Assembly (NCBI GenBank): GCA_035609245.1
Contig: CP141202.1
Coordinates: 248,001 to 312,000, forward strand
From: Bacteroidales bacterium MB20-C3-3
Lineage (GTDB): Bacteria > Bacteroidota > Bacteroidia > Bacteroidales > UBA932
Direction of reading: 5' to 3'
Length of the DNA: 64,000 nucleotides
The notes under the pieces: model-generated
What the model was told of the DNA's origin: nothing
Seen by the model: only the letters and a program-made list of their open reading frames with translations
The model's database searches: none
Translations under genes and position numbers: made by a program
In this document: positions 39,276 to 47,759 of the stretch, in pieces
Numbering within the stretch: position 1 is the stretch's first letter
How the letters are laid out: each line of letters starts with the position of its first letter

Positions 39276-40037
39276 TTATCTGTCCTTTAGATCTCCAATT
39301 GGGTATTCCGGAAACATGTTTTCTACCATCCATTCGTTAGCTTTAACAGGGGAGAGTTTCCATCCTGAATTACATGTACTAACAACTTCGACAAAGGAGG
39401 TACCCTTTCCTAGTGCAGAGTTTTCAAATGCCTTTCTGATAGCTCTTTTAGTTTTTCTTGCAGAGGCTGCATTGTGAACAGATTGTCTGGTTACAAAGCA
39501 TGTGCCCTCTAACTGAGCTATGAGATTAGTTATTTTCAATGGCTGTCCGTGAAGTTTCGGATCTCTTCCATAAGGACTTGTTGCAGTTTTCATGCCGATA
39601 AGGGTGGTTGGAGCCATTTGCCCACCAGTCATCCCATATATAGCATTATTGATAAAAATTACAACTATATTTTCACCTCTGTTACATGCGTGCATAATCT
39701 CTGCTGTCCCAATAGATGCCAAGTCTCCGTCTCCCTGGTATGTGAAAACATATTTTTCAGGATGAAGCCTTTTTGTCGCTGTTGCAAGAGCCGGAGCCCT
39801 TCCATGAGCTGCCTGTTGCCAGTCAATATCAATATAGTTGTATGCAAATACTGCACATCCAACAGGTGAGATTCCAATAGTTTGTTCTTGAATGCCCATC
39901 TCTTCGATTACCTCAGCAATCAGTTTGTGAACAGTACCATGAGAACAACCAGGGCAGTAGTGCATTGTAGTACTTGTGAGAACAGGGGATTTTGAATAGA
40001 CCCTGTTTTCTGGTTTGATTATATCTTTTACATCCAT
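39276..40037 (-). CDS. 2-oxoacid:ferredoxin oxidoreductase, beta (TPP-binding) subunit
   Basis: The 253-residue subunit binds thiamine diphosphate: YCPGCSHGTVHK at the start and GDGDLASIGTAEIMHACNRGENIVVIFINN for the diphosphate and magnesium. It resembles the short beta subunits of 2-oxoglutarate and branched-chain 2-oxoacid oxidoreductases. It has no iron-sulphur cluster, which in this four-subunit form is carried by the separate ferredoxin gene. Confidence 0.93.
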   Translation of the reverse strand: MDVKDIIKPENRVYSKSPVLTSTTMHYCPGCSHGTVHKLIAEVIEEMGIQEQTIGISPVGCAVFAYNYIDIDWQQAAHGRAPALATATKRLHPEKYVFTYQGDGDLASIGTAEIMHACNRGENIVVIFINNAIYGMTGGQMAPTTLIGMKTATSPYGRDPKLHGQPLKITNLIAQLEGTCFVTRQSVHNAASARKTKRAIRKAFENSALGKGTSFVEVVSTCNSGWKLSPVKANEWMVENMFPEYPIGDLKDR

Positions 40038-40048
40038 AATTGCTAAGG

Positions 40049-41128
40049 TTATTTGTTAATAGACTTCTTGAATGCCTCGTATACCTCTTCAGGAGATGGA
40101 ACAATTCCTCCAAGCCTTCCAAAGAAGTTAACAGGTATTCTGCCGTTTACAGCAAGTTTCACATCTTCCAGCATCTGTCCGGTGCTTAGTTCAACAGACA
40201 TCATTGATTTAAGATTTGGCACCATTCTGTCAATCTCTTTTGTAGGGAATGGGAATAGAGTTATAGGTCTGAGGAGGCCTAATTTAATGCCCTCTTTTCT
40301 TGCCATTTCAATTGTGCTTTCACAGATTCTAGCCATACAACCGTATGCTACAATTACATGTTCTGCATCTTCACATTGAATAGTTTCAAATCTTACATCT
40401 TCATCTTCCATCCTTTTATACTTTTCAATAAGAGTATGGTTGAGTCTTTCATGAACAGCTGCATCAAGTGCTAGTGAAGTAATTACATTCTGCTTCCTGT
40501 CTGGAGTCTTTCCCGTTGTTGCCCAAGGCATATTTTTAATAATCTCTTCATTCGTCCACCTTGGTTTCATAGGTCTCAGTTCAACTTTCTCCATCATTTG
40601 GCCTACAACACCATCTGCAAGTATCATTGCAGGATTACGATATTTGAAAGCAAGTTCAAAACCCAGATCTACGAAATCATACATCTCCTGAGCTGAAGAT
40701 GGTGCCAGTACAACCATTTTATAGTCCCCGTGACCACCGCCTTTACAAGCCTGGAAGTAATCTCCCTGACCAGGCTGAATTGTACCAAGTCCAGGACCTC
40801 CTCTTACGACATTAACGACGAGACATGGTAGCTCTGCACCTGCTAAATAGCTTAAGCCTTCACACATTAAACTTAATCCTGGACTGCTGGATGATGTCAT
40901 AACTTTTTTCCCGCAAGAAGCACCGCCATACAACATATTTATTGAAGAAGTCTCGCTTTCTGCTTGAAGGACAACCATTCCTGTTGATTCCCAAGGCTGT
41001 TCATCCATTAGTGTCTCCATAACCTCAGATTGTGGAGTAATAGGGTACCCAAAATATCCATCACAACCACACCTTATTGCGGCATGAGCAATGGCTTCGT
41101 TCCCTTTCATCAAAATTTGTTCTGCCAT
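40049..41128 (-). CDS. 2-oxoacid:ferredoxin oxidoreductase, alpha subunit (VorB/KorA-like)
   Basis: The 359-residue alpha subunit holds the pyrimidine-binding domain (GYFGYPITPQSEVMETL, SSSSPGLSLMCEGLSYLAGAELPCLVVNVVRGGPGLG) and the C-terminal transketolase-like domain. Annotations in related genomes call close homologues 3-methyl-2-oxobutanoate dehydrogenase VorB. Family alone does not decide between 2-oxoisovalerate and 2-oxoglutarate. It starts after the ferredoxin gene with a 24-base gap. Confidence 0.9.
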   Translation of the reverse strand: MAEQILMKGNEAIAHAAIRCGCDGYFGYPITPQSEVMETLMDEQPWESTGMVVLQAESETSSINMLYGGASCGKKVMTSSSSPGLSLMCEGLSYLAGAELPCLVVNVVRGGPGLGTIQPGQGDYFQACKGGGHGDYKMVVLAPSSAQEMYDFVDLGFELAFKYRNPAMILADGVVGQMMEKVELRPMKPRWTNEEIIKNMPWATTGKTPDRKQNVITSLALDAAVHERLNHTLIEKYKRMEDEDVRFETIQCEDAEHVIVAYGCMARICESTIEMARKEGIKLGLLRPITLFPFPTKEIDRMVPNLKSMMSVELSTGQMLEDVKLAVNGRIPVNFFGRLGGIVPSPEEVYEAFKKSINK

Positions 41129-41152
41129 ATTATTTCTCTTTATATTATATTC

Positions 41153-41374
41153 TCAGACTTTAATCCTGTAAACAGTTATACAGGTGTCAGGACAAACTGT
41201 TGCACAATTTGTACATCCGGTGCAACTTTCCGGAGACGCCATATAAGCGTAGTTATAGCCTTTGCTGTTTACCTCTTTTGCTAAGGCAATAGTATTAGTA
41301 GGACAATTGACAACACAAACGCTACAGCCTTTGCATTTCTCAGTATCTACTACAATAGCTCCTCTTAATGCCAT
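41153..41374 (-). CDS. 2x[4Fe-4S] ferredoxin subunit of 2-oxoacid oxidoreductase
   Basis: The 73-residue protein carries two cluster motifs, CKGCSVCVVNCP and CTGCTNCATVCP. It is the first gene of the operon and corresponds to the delta subunit that passes electrons from the TPP subunit to ferredoxin. A promoter (41406-41436) lies just upstream. Confidence 0.93.
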   Translation of the reverse strand: MALRGAIVVDTEKCKGCSVCVVNCPTNTIALAKEVNSKGYNYAYMASPESCTGCTNCATVCPDTCITVYRIKV

Positions 41375-41405
41375 ATCTTGATTTTTTTAGTTTTTTGAAT
41401 TTCTA

Positions 41406-41436
41406 CAAATTTAGATGAAAATATTTTAAATTGAAA
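41406..41436 (-). promoter_or_regulatory. Promoter of the 2-oxoacid oxidoreductase operon
   Basis: On the minus strand TTTC (41433-41436), exactly 19 bases, then TAAATTTG (41406-41413). The -7 box is a perfect consensus match and the -33 differs by one base. It lies about 30 bases before the ferredoxin start. Confidence 0.75.
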
Positions 41437-41461
41437 GAAAAAAGTAATGAATATTATAAAT

Positions 41462-41623
41462 TTAGTTTGAAAAGTAGCGAAATCCTTTTATAATGTTATC
41501 GATAATGTAATTCCATCTTATGATAATACCGATAATTAAAATAATAATTAGCAGAAAATAGCCTTGTTGTGTCTGACTTAAGCTACTAAACCATTTATAA
41601 GATTTCTTAATTATATTTTTCAT
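41462..41623 (-). CDS. 53-residue single-pass membrane protein, coupled to acyl-CoA synthetase
   Basis: This frame is short but clear: ATG at 41623-41621 follows the synthetase stop TAG (41626-41624) with no base between, and it ends at TAA 41464-41462. The product begins MKNIIKKSYKWFSSLSQTQQ, has one strong membrane helix (residues 22-35, GYFLLIIILIIGIII) and ends with basic/aromatic residues (RWNYIIDNIIKGFRYFSN). The basic N-terminus predicts the N-terminus inside. I know no named family. The head-to-tail join suggests translation re-starts after the synthetase. It could be a small membrane tether, but no function can be given. Confidence 0.6.
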   Translation of the reverse strand: MKNIIKKSYKWFSSLSQTQQGYFLLIIILIIGIIIRWNYIIDNIIKGFRYFSN

Positions 41624-43675
41624 CTATTTCTCTATTCTGATTCTTGCATCAACCGCTATTACCTGCCTTGAATTGCCAAGCAGAGGATTAATGTCCATTT
41701 CAAATATCTCCGGTGCAGCAACACAAAGAGCAGATAACCTTCTAATTGCATCTCTGTAGATAGTTTCATTTACACCATCTTGCCCTCTTGTCCCTTTAAT
41801 AATTTTATACCCTTTCAGAGAGGTAATCATATCGTTTGCCTCTCTGTTTGAAACAGGAGCAAGTCTGGAAGTAATATCACCCAATGCTTCAACAAATATT
41901 CCTCCTAATCCGCACATAATGATGTGACCATAATCATCTTCTCTTTTTGCACCTGCAAACAGCTGAGTTCCTGTAAGCATAGGCTGAAGCAGAACAGAGG
42001 TGGTATCGGGAATTTTCATCATTCTGTTAAATTCAGACACAAGAGTTTCATCATCAGTAATATTAAGTGCGACTCCTCCTACATCTGATTTGTGAACAGG
42101 GCCTATTACTTTCATAACCAAAGGATAACCAATTTCTCTAGCATACTTTCTCAAATTGTTCTGATTATCGGCGACAGCCTCTTTCGCCCTCTCAATACCT
42201 GCAGCATCAAGTAATTTCTGGACATCATACGGGGAAAGATATCCATTAGAAGAGTTATTTATTATCTTACGAATAAGCTTGTGATCTACCGGAGGTAACT
42301 CAATTTCTGACTCTGGTAAGTCTACAGCTAGAACTTTTGCTAAAGCAGACCCAAATGTAACTTCATCAGAAAAACTAATTCCTCCTTTTTCCTGAAATTG
42401 GGCAATCTCCTCTTTAACATTTACTATTGATGGTAATATAGGATAGATTGGCTTCGCTGAAGTCTTAATTTTTTCCAGCAGGATATTGTATACATCGTAT
42501 ACTGATGTGAGTCCGGGTGAACCAAAAATTACAGCCATTGAATCAACATCAAAATCTGTTTGACAACTGTCTATTATTGCAGAAAGCTGATCAGCTGTCC
42601 CGGTTGCAAGAAAATCAATAGGGTTTGCAACAGATGAGCCTGGGTAGAGTTGGCTTAATAGTAATTCGGCCTTAGCTCCTGAAAAGGATGGAATTTCAAG
42701 GCCATTCGATGATAAAATATCTGTTAACATAACTGCAGGCCCACCGGCATGAGTAATAATTGCTACTCTTTTCCCTTTTGGTCTGGGATACATTAAAATC
42801 GATCCAACGGTAACAAGTTCGCTTCTGCTGTTACATCTAATAATTCCAGCTTTGTTGAAAAGTGCTGAGACAGCTACATCAGGACTTGCCATAGCACCGG
42901 TATGAGAAGATGCAGCTCTGCTCCCGGCTTCACTTGATCCAGATTTAACAGCTGCAATTCTGGCTCCTTTTGAAATTAGAGATTTTGAGTGTTTAAGGAG
43001 TAGATCAGGTTTTGATATATTCTCTATATACAATAATTTTACTGGAGCGCTAATTCCATGGATATATGTTTCATCAAGGTGCTTTAGTAAGTCCTCGACT
43101 CCAATTTGAGCACTATTACCTACAGAAAACACAGATGAGAATTTTAAACCCATCTGCATTGCTGCCTCAAGAATAAAGACAACTGTTGCGCCCGAACCGG
43201 ATATAATATCAACACCATCTTTACTTAGTTCTGGTATAGGTTGAGTAAAAAGGCCTGCATAATCAGGTGTCAGTACTCCAATACAGTTAGGCCCAATTAA
43301 AGATGCACCAGCTTGCTTTACCGACTCAACAATTTTTCTCTCCAGTATCGCCCCCTCTTCACTATCTTCATGAAATCCTGCTGAATAAATTATTACAGCT
43401 TTACATCCTTTATTTGAACATAGATAATCAACTGTTTGAGGACAAGCTTGTGCTGGAATTGCCAGAATTGCCAAATCAACTTGAGGTAACTCCTCTAGAG
43501 TCTTAAAGCTGGTAACTCCCTGAACAGTACTAGCCTTAGGATTTACTACCATTAGTTTTCCGCTGTAGCCGGTATTAATAAGGTTTCTCAGGGCGCTCCC
43601 CCCCGTTTTTTTTGTGTCGTCCGACCCTCCAACCACAACAATACTTTTTGGTGACAGTAGCTCTTTTGTTATCAT
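41624..43675 (-). CDS. ADP-forming acyl-CoA synthetase (acetate-CoA ligase type, fused alpha-beta)
   Basis: The 683-residue enzyme makes ATP from ADP, phosphate and acyl-CoA, releasing the acid. The order is a CoA-binding domain (PKSIVVVGGSDDTKKTGG), a succinyl-CoA-ligase-like domain with the phospho-histidine in AASSHTGAMA, and a C-terminal ATP-grasp domain (GYPLVMKVIGPVHKSDVGGV). It stands upstream of the oxidoreductase operon on the same strand, so the two steps together would give ATP from 2-oxo acids derived from amino acids. Acyl preference is unknown. A -7 box TATATTTG (43696-43703, minus) precedes it. Confidence 0.92.
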   Translation of the reverse strand: MITKELLSPKSIVVVGGSDDTKKTGGSALRNLINTGYSGKLMVVNPKASTVQGVTSFKTLEELPQVDLAILAIPAQACPQTVDYLCSNKGCKAVIIYSAGFHEDSEEGAILERKIVESVKQAGASLIGPNCIGVLTPDYAGLFTQPIPELSKDGVDIISGSGATVVFILEAAMQMGLKFSSVFSVGNSAQIGVEDLLKHLDETYIHGISAPVKLLYIENISKPDLLLKHSKSLISKGARIAAVKSGSSEAGSRAASSHTGAMASPDVAVSALFNKAGIIRCNSRSELVTVGSILMYPRPKGKRVAIITHAGGPAVMLTDILSSNGLEIPSFSGAKAELLLSQLYPGSSVANPIDFLATGTADQLSAIIDSCQTDFDVDSMAVIFGSPGLTSVYDVYNILLEKIKTSAKPIYPILPSIVNVKEEIAQFQEKGGISFSDEVTFGSALAKVLAVDLPESEIELPPVDHKLIRKIINNSSNGYLSPYDVQKLLDAAGIERAKEAVADNQNNLRKYAREIGYPLVMKVIGPVHKSDVGGVALNITDDETLVSEFNRMMKIPDTTSVLLQPMLTGTQLFAGAKREDDYGHIIMCGLGGIFVEALGDITSRLAPVSNREANDMITSLKGYKIIKGTRGQDGVNETIYRDAIRRLSALCVAAPEIFEMDINPLLGNSRQVIAVDARIRIEK

Positions 43676-43695
43676 TTGAATTAATAATTTTGATG

Positions 43696-43703
43696 CAAAT
43701 ATA
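43696..43703 (-). promoter_or_regulatory. Likely -7 box for the acyl-CoA synthetase gene
   Basis: TATATTTG on the minus strand, 21 bases upstream of the ATG. A TTTG stands 21 bases further upstream, within the end of the radical SAM gene region. Confidence 0.5.
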
Positions 43704-43719
43704 ATATAAAGTAATGTTT

Positions 43720-45381
43720 TTAATCAAATATCTTACTTTCTGTAATCATATTTAGTGATTTAGATAAAGAAATGTAATGTTTTAGTCTTTTTGAACTTTT
43801 GTTAAATGAATACCAATATGTATAATTTTGTTTGTCAATATAGTAATAAGAGTAATCCTCAAAATTGCTCTTCTCAAAAGGGAAATAGATACCCGTATAA
43901 TATCGTTCAAATCTGTTTGCAATTTTCCCTGGCTCTTTATTAAGAGAGTAGCCATTTTTTAACCATAAATTTGAAATATCTTTAATATATTCCGGTAGAA
44001 ACTTTTTAATAAAGTTGTATAGAATAAGTCCGCATTTTTCTGAACTTATATTTGATATGTCGATTTTAGAGATGTATTCAATAAAATTATCAAGAAACTC
44101 GCTTTGATTATTTATTAATAACGAAATCAAATATTTCCACTCAGAATTATTATACCATAAATCAGAGAATCTTGAAAGTGTCATAGCTTTTCTTGTTTGG
44201 TCAAAAGTCATAACATCTGATTCAAGGATTTCATATGGAGGAACTGGAGAGAATTTCAACCCATATTTTTTGTAATTAATACGGAACTCAGTTCCCGGTA
44301 GTAGTTTCAACAACTCTACCTGTATCTCATCAACATCCATTTTAACAAGAAATTTATAATCATTGAATAGCTCGTTGAGATTATATCCGGGTAGTCCAAT
44401 AATAAGATCAGTGTGAATTTCAATAGTACCTAATGATTTTAGAAACCTGAGGCCTTCAATAGACCCCATGGAAGAGCCTTTTCTCCCGGATGTCTTTAAA
44501 ACATTGTCATTTAAACTTTGAATGCCTACTTCAGCATGTATCAGACCAGCAGGGATTGTTTTTAATAAGCTCTTTAAAGAATCTGAGAGGAATGCAGGAT
44601 GAACCTCAATATGAAAAGACAAGGAGCCTTCATATTGTTTCATAATTGTTAACAGTTCGCAAGCATGTTGAGAATGTGCATTAAAAGTTCTGTCCAGAAT
44701 TCTTATGTGTCTGACTCCTCTTTTTTTTAGATTATCCAGCCTCCCTTTTAAAGAGTTATAGTCAATATAGGTAACCCTCTCTTTTAACCCGCTGACACAG
44801 AAGTTGCAAGTGTTAAAACAACCTCTAGATGTTTCAATCTGCACAAATGGCTTGCTATAATTAAAATAAATTGACTCTTCAGGGATTTTTAAGTGTGAAA
44901 CAGAATCTGTAAATGCCCTTTTATTGTCGTAATAATTATCTTCAAAAAAGGTACAAACCCCTTCTAATTTATAAACAGGAATATTATTGATTATAGAATT
45001 AACTAATTTTGGGTAAAGTATCTCACCATCTCCTCTTACTACAGCTTCAATTTCAGGATTATTAAGAAGAAAATGATAGTTGTCTCCCAGAAATTCAGGA
45101 CCGCCTATTATAATCCTTACTTCAGGGATTAATGCTTTAAGTTTTTTTAAAACAGTTAGGTTATAGTGAGAATTAAAAAGCCAGAATGTAGAAAAAATTA
45201 CATCTGGCTTTCTAGTAATGACTTTATTAATAATTTCATAGTAATTGGCAGATAATGTGCCTGATACAACATCCCAAAAGGCTTTATCTCTGATACTGGA
45301 TTCTAATTGAGCGTCAAGAGAGGGGATTGCCAGAGAGGAGTGGGAATATGAAGAGTTTATATCTAACCAAATAAATCGCAT
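43720..45381 (-). CDS. B12-binding-type radical SAM protein (DUF4080-like)
   Basis: The 553-residue protein has an N-terminal B12-binding-like Rossmann region (FIWLDINSSYSHSSLAIPS, IIIGGPEF), the radical SAM cluster motif C188-x3-C192-x2-C195 (RGCFNTCNFC), and a C-terminal region like DUF4080. Radical SAM enzymes cut SAM to methionine and 5'-deoxyadenosine; the substrate here is unknown. I start at 45381 (MRFIWLDI); an earlier ATG would lie inside the rubredoxin gene. It is the second gene after rubredoxin. Weak similarity of this class to magnesium-protoporphyrin cyclase BchE is often noted but is not a functional call. Confidence 0.85.
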   Translation of the reverse strand: MRFIWLDINSSYSHSSLAIPSLDAQLESSIRDKAFWDVVSGTLSANYYEIINKVITRKPDVIFSTFWLFNSHYNLTVLKKLKALIPEVRIIIGGPEFLGDNYHFLLNNPEIEAVVRGDGEILYPKLVNSIINNIPVYKLEGVCTFFEDNYYDNKRAFTDSVSHLKIPEESIYFNYSKPFVQIETSRGCFNTCNFCVSGLKERVTYIDYNSLKGRLDNLKKRGVRHIRILDRTFNAHSQHACELLTIMKQYEGSLSFHIEVHPAFLSDSLKSLLKTIPAGLIHAEVGIQSLNDNVLKTSGRKGSSMGSIEGLRFLKSLGTIEIHTDLIIGLPGYNLNELFNDYKFLVKMDVDEIQVELLKLLPGTEFRINYKKYGLKFSPVPPYEILESDVMTFDQTRKAMTLSRFSDLWYNNSEWKYLISLLINNQSEFLDNFIEYISKIDISNISSEKCGLILYNFIKKFLPEYIKDISNLWLKNGYSLNKEPGKIANRFERYYTGIYFPFEKSNFEDYSYYYIDKQNYTYWYSFNKSSKRLKHYISLSKSLNMITESKIFD

Positions 45382-45403
45382 TTTTTGCGACAAAAATAGA
45401 CAA

Positions 45404-45568
45404 TTAATCTTCAATGGGTTCAAAATCCTCTTTGCCTACACCACAAACCGGACAAAGCCAATCTTCAGGAATATCTTCAAAAGCAGTTCCCGGTAAAATA
45501 CCTCCATCCGGATCACCTTTTTCCGGGTCGTAAACATAATCACAAACGACACAAACATATTTTTTCAT
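45404..45568 (-). CDS. Rubredoxin
   Basis: This 54-residue protein is a clear rubredoxin. Iron is bound by Cys6 and Cys9 ([16 protein letters not shown]) and by Cys39 and Cys42 ([10 protein letters not shown]). The DPDGGI and FEDIPEDW segments are also standard. Rubredoxins are one-electron carriers, common in anaerobes for oxygen and peroxide defence or as donors for redox enzymes. The gene ends 22 bases before the radical SAM start and is probably co-transcribed with it, which could make it the electron donor. It diverges from the deaminase operon. Confidence 0.96.
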   Translation of the reverse strand: MKKYVCVVCDYVYDPEKGDPDGGILPGTAFEDIPEDWLCPVCGVGKEDFEPIED

Positions 45569-45670
45569 AAAATCAAATATTAAGTTATTTCTCCTTACAA
45601 TAATAGTACTTTTTTCCGTTAAAATCTATTTTTTATCGTATAATTGTAAGATAAATTGAAACAGAGTAAT

Positions 45671-46924
45671 ATGAGATCTTTATTGATTAAAAATGCAATA
45701 AACGAGGGGAAAGAGGAAGATATTCTTGTTATTGATAACAAAATTCACAAAATAGATAGTGATATTATTTATCAAGCTGATAAAACTATTGATGGTAAAG
45801 GTAAATGGATAATACCTGGATTTATTAACATGCATACTCATGCTGCTATGACTCTCATGAGGGGAATAGGAGAGGATATGTATTTAAAAGAGTGGCTTGA
45901 AGATAAAATTTGGCCTGTTGAGCAGAAACTTGACGATGAATTAGTCTATTGGGGGACAAAACTTGCTTGTCTTGAGATGGTTAAAACTGGAACTACTACC
46001 TTTAACGATCAGTATTGGCGTGTCCCTGCAGCTATAAAAGCTGTTGAAGAGGCTGGGCTAAGATCTGTTCAGCCTTTTGTAATCTTAGATTTATTAGATT
46101 TATCAAAATCTTCAAAAATTAAAGAAGATTGCGAGGCTTTATTTCAAGAATCTAAAACATGGAGTGACCTCCATAAATTTGCCATTGGTATACATTCACC
46201 ATACAGTGTATCCGAGGAGATGATTGTTTGGGGATCTGAATATGCCAGGAGCAGGGGACTGTTGCTTCATATTCATCTTTCTGAAACAGAATGGGAAAAT
46301 TCTGAGTCAATAAAGAAACATGGTGTTTCTCCGACAGCATATCTTGACAAGCTTGGTGTTTTAGGACCAGAAGTAATAGCTGCCCATTCGTTATGGCTCA
46401 GTGATTCTGATATTGAAATACTTGCTAACAAAGGTGTTACAGTGGTGCATAATATTAATTCAAATTTAAAAATTGCATCCGGCTTCAAATTCCGATATAA
46501 TGAAATGAGAGATGCCGGCATTAATGTAACTATTGGTACTGATGGATGTGCATCTTCAAATAATCTTGATATGCTAGAGGCTATGAAAACAGCTGCGCTT
46601 GTCCAAAAAGCCTGGAGATATGATCCAACATCTCTTCCAATTAATGAACTTATGAAATTATCCACAACAAATGGCGGAAAGGCTCTGGGTATAAAAACCG
46701 GAAAAATTGAAGAGGGTTGGCTAGCTGATTTCAGTCTGATAGATATTGATAATTATGCATTTACTCCCAATATAAATTTTTACGCAAATCTTATATACTC
46801 TGCGAACAGTTCATGCATTGATACTGTTATTTGTGATGGAAAGATTGTCATGGAAAATAGAATTGTCCCCGGTGAACTTGAGACAATTAATAATGTTAAC
46901 AGATTATATAAAAAATTATTATAA
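45671..46924 (+). CDS. 5-methylthioadenosine/S-adenosylhomocysteine (or 5'-deoxyadenosine) deaminase, amidohydrolase family
   Basis: The 417-residue metal-dependent deaminase has the metal pair in [17 protein letters not shown], further histidines in [11 protein letters not shown] and AHSLW, and the late Asp in [17 protein letters not shown], all typical of MtaD/DadD-like enzymes that convert adenosine derivatives to inosine derivatives. I start at 45671 (MRSLLIKNA); an upstream codon at 45656 is less likely. It leads a closely spaced operon with a purine nucleoside phosphorylase, a class II aldolase and MtnA, so its substrate is probably MTA or 5'-deoxyadenosine. SAH or 8-oxoguanine are less favoured alternatives. 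Confidence 0.85.
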   Translation: MRSLLIKNAINEGKEEDILVIDNKIHKIDSDIIYQADKTIDGKGKWIIPGFINMHTHAAMTLMRGIGEDMYLKEWLEDKIWPVEQKLDDELVYWGTKLACLEMVKTGTTTFNDQYWRVPAAIKAVEEAGLRSVQPFVILDLLDLSKSSKIKEDCEALFQESKTWSDLHKFAIGIHSPYSVSEEMIVWGSEYARSRGLLLHIHLSETEWENSESIKKHGVSPTAYLDKLGVLGPEVIAAHSLWLSDSDIEILANKGVTVVHNINSNLKIASGFKFRYNEMRDAGINVTIGTDGCASSNNLDMLEAMKTAALVQKAWRYDPTSLPINELMKLSTTNGGKALGIKTGKIEEGWLADFSLIDIDNYAFTPNINFYANLIYSANSSCIDTVICDGKIVMENRIVPGELETINNVNRLYKKLL

Positions 46925-46926
46925 CT

Positions 46927-47748
46927 ATGGACTTACTGAAGCGAATTGATGAATCATCAGAATATATTAAACAGAAATCGAATAATTTTTTGCCGAATAT
47001 TGGTATAATTCTTGGCAGTGGACTTGGTGAATTAGCTGAAAAAATTGAAAACAGAATAGTAATCCCTTACTCTGAAATTCCAAATTTTGCAAAATCTACT
47101 GCTATTGGCCACAAGGGAAACCTTATACTCGGTCAACTGGGAGGTAAGAATGTGATTGCAATGCAGGGCAGATTCCATTATTATGAGGGATACGGAATGG
47201 ATTTAGTTACTATGCCTGTCAGAGTTATGCAGAGACTTGGGATATCATTCCTGTTTGTATCAAACGCCGCAGGTGGTGTTAATCCAGCTTTTAAAGTAGG
47301 AGATTTAATGATTATCAGAGATCACATCAATCTTATGCCAAATCCTCTGATTGGGAAGAACATTGAAGAGTTTGGACCTCGCTTTCCTGATATGACAAGA
47401 CCTTATGAACCGGAATTAATCAGACTTGCCGAGGAGACTGCAAACAGCTTAGGAATTAAATTAAAAAAAGGTGTTTATCTTGCAGGAACTGGTCCTACAT
47501 ATGAAACGCCTGCAGAATATGCTTTCTTTGGTAAAGCCGGAGCAGATGCCGTAGGCATGTCAACAGTTCCTGAAGTAATTGTTGCAAGACATTCTTCTAT
47601 TCCTGTATTTGGCATGTCTGTTATTACTAACGAAGCTCACTCTTTTGAAGATGATTTTGTAAATGACGGAGAGGATGTTGTTAAAGCTGCAAATGAAGCT
47701 TCCGGAAAAATGACCCAATTATTTAAATTAATGATTGCTAAATTATAA
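46927..47748 (+). CDS. Purine nucleoside phosphorylase, trimeric type, with altered 5'-site
   Basis: The 273-residue PNP-I enzyme cleaves purine nucleosides with phosphate. Visible motifs are GSGLGELA, the phosphate-site [18 protein letters not shown] and [14 protein letters not shown]. Glu193 and Asn235 (in SVITNEA) correspond to the Glu/Asn pair that selects 6-oxopurines in mammalian PNP; MTA phosphorylases have a different residue at the Asn. The histidine that usually contacts the 5'-hydroxyl (in an HEEV segment) is absent: after His238 no His occurs. This fits an inosine nucleoside with a modified 5' group, and it starts two bases after the deaminase stop. The substrate is inferred. Confidence 0.87.
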   Translation: MDLLKRIDESSEYIKQKSNNFLPNIGIILGSGLGELAEKIENRIVIPYSEIPNFAKSTAIGHKGNLILGQLGGKNVIAMQGRFHYYEGYGMDLVTMPVRVMQRLGISFLFVSNAAGGVNPAFKVGDLMIIRDHINLMPNPLIGKNIEEFGPRFPDMTRPYEPELIRLAEETANSLGIKLKKGVYLAGTGPTYETPAEYAFFGKAGADAVGMSTVPEVIVARHSSIPVFGMSVITNEAHSFEDDFVNDGEDVVKAANEASGKMTQLFKLMIAKL

Positions 47749-47759
47749 TTATTAAAATT

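Noticed and set aside
45382-45423. Longer N-terminus of the radical SAM protein
   Set aside because: It would overlap the rubredoxin gene; the conserved start is at 45381.
46273-46665. 130-codon minus-strand frame
   Set aside because: Antisense shadow of the deaminase gene.
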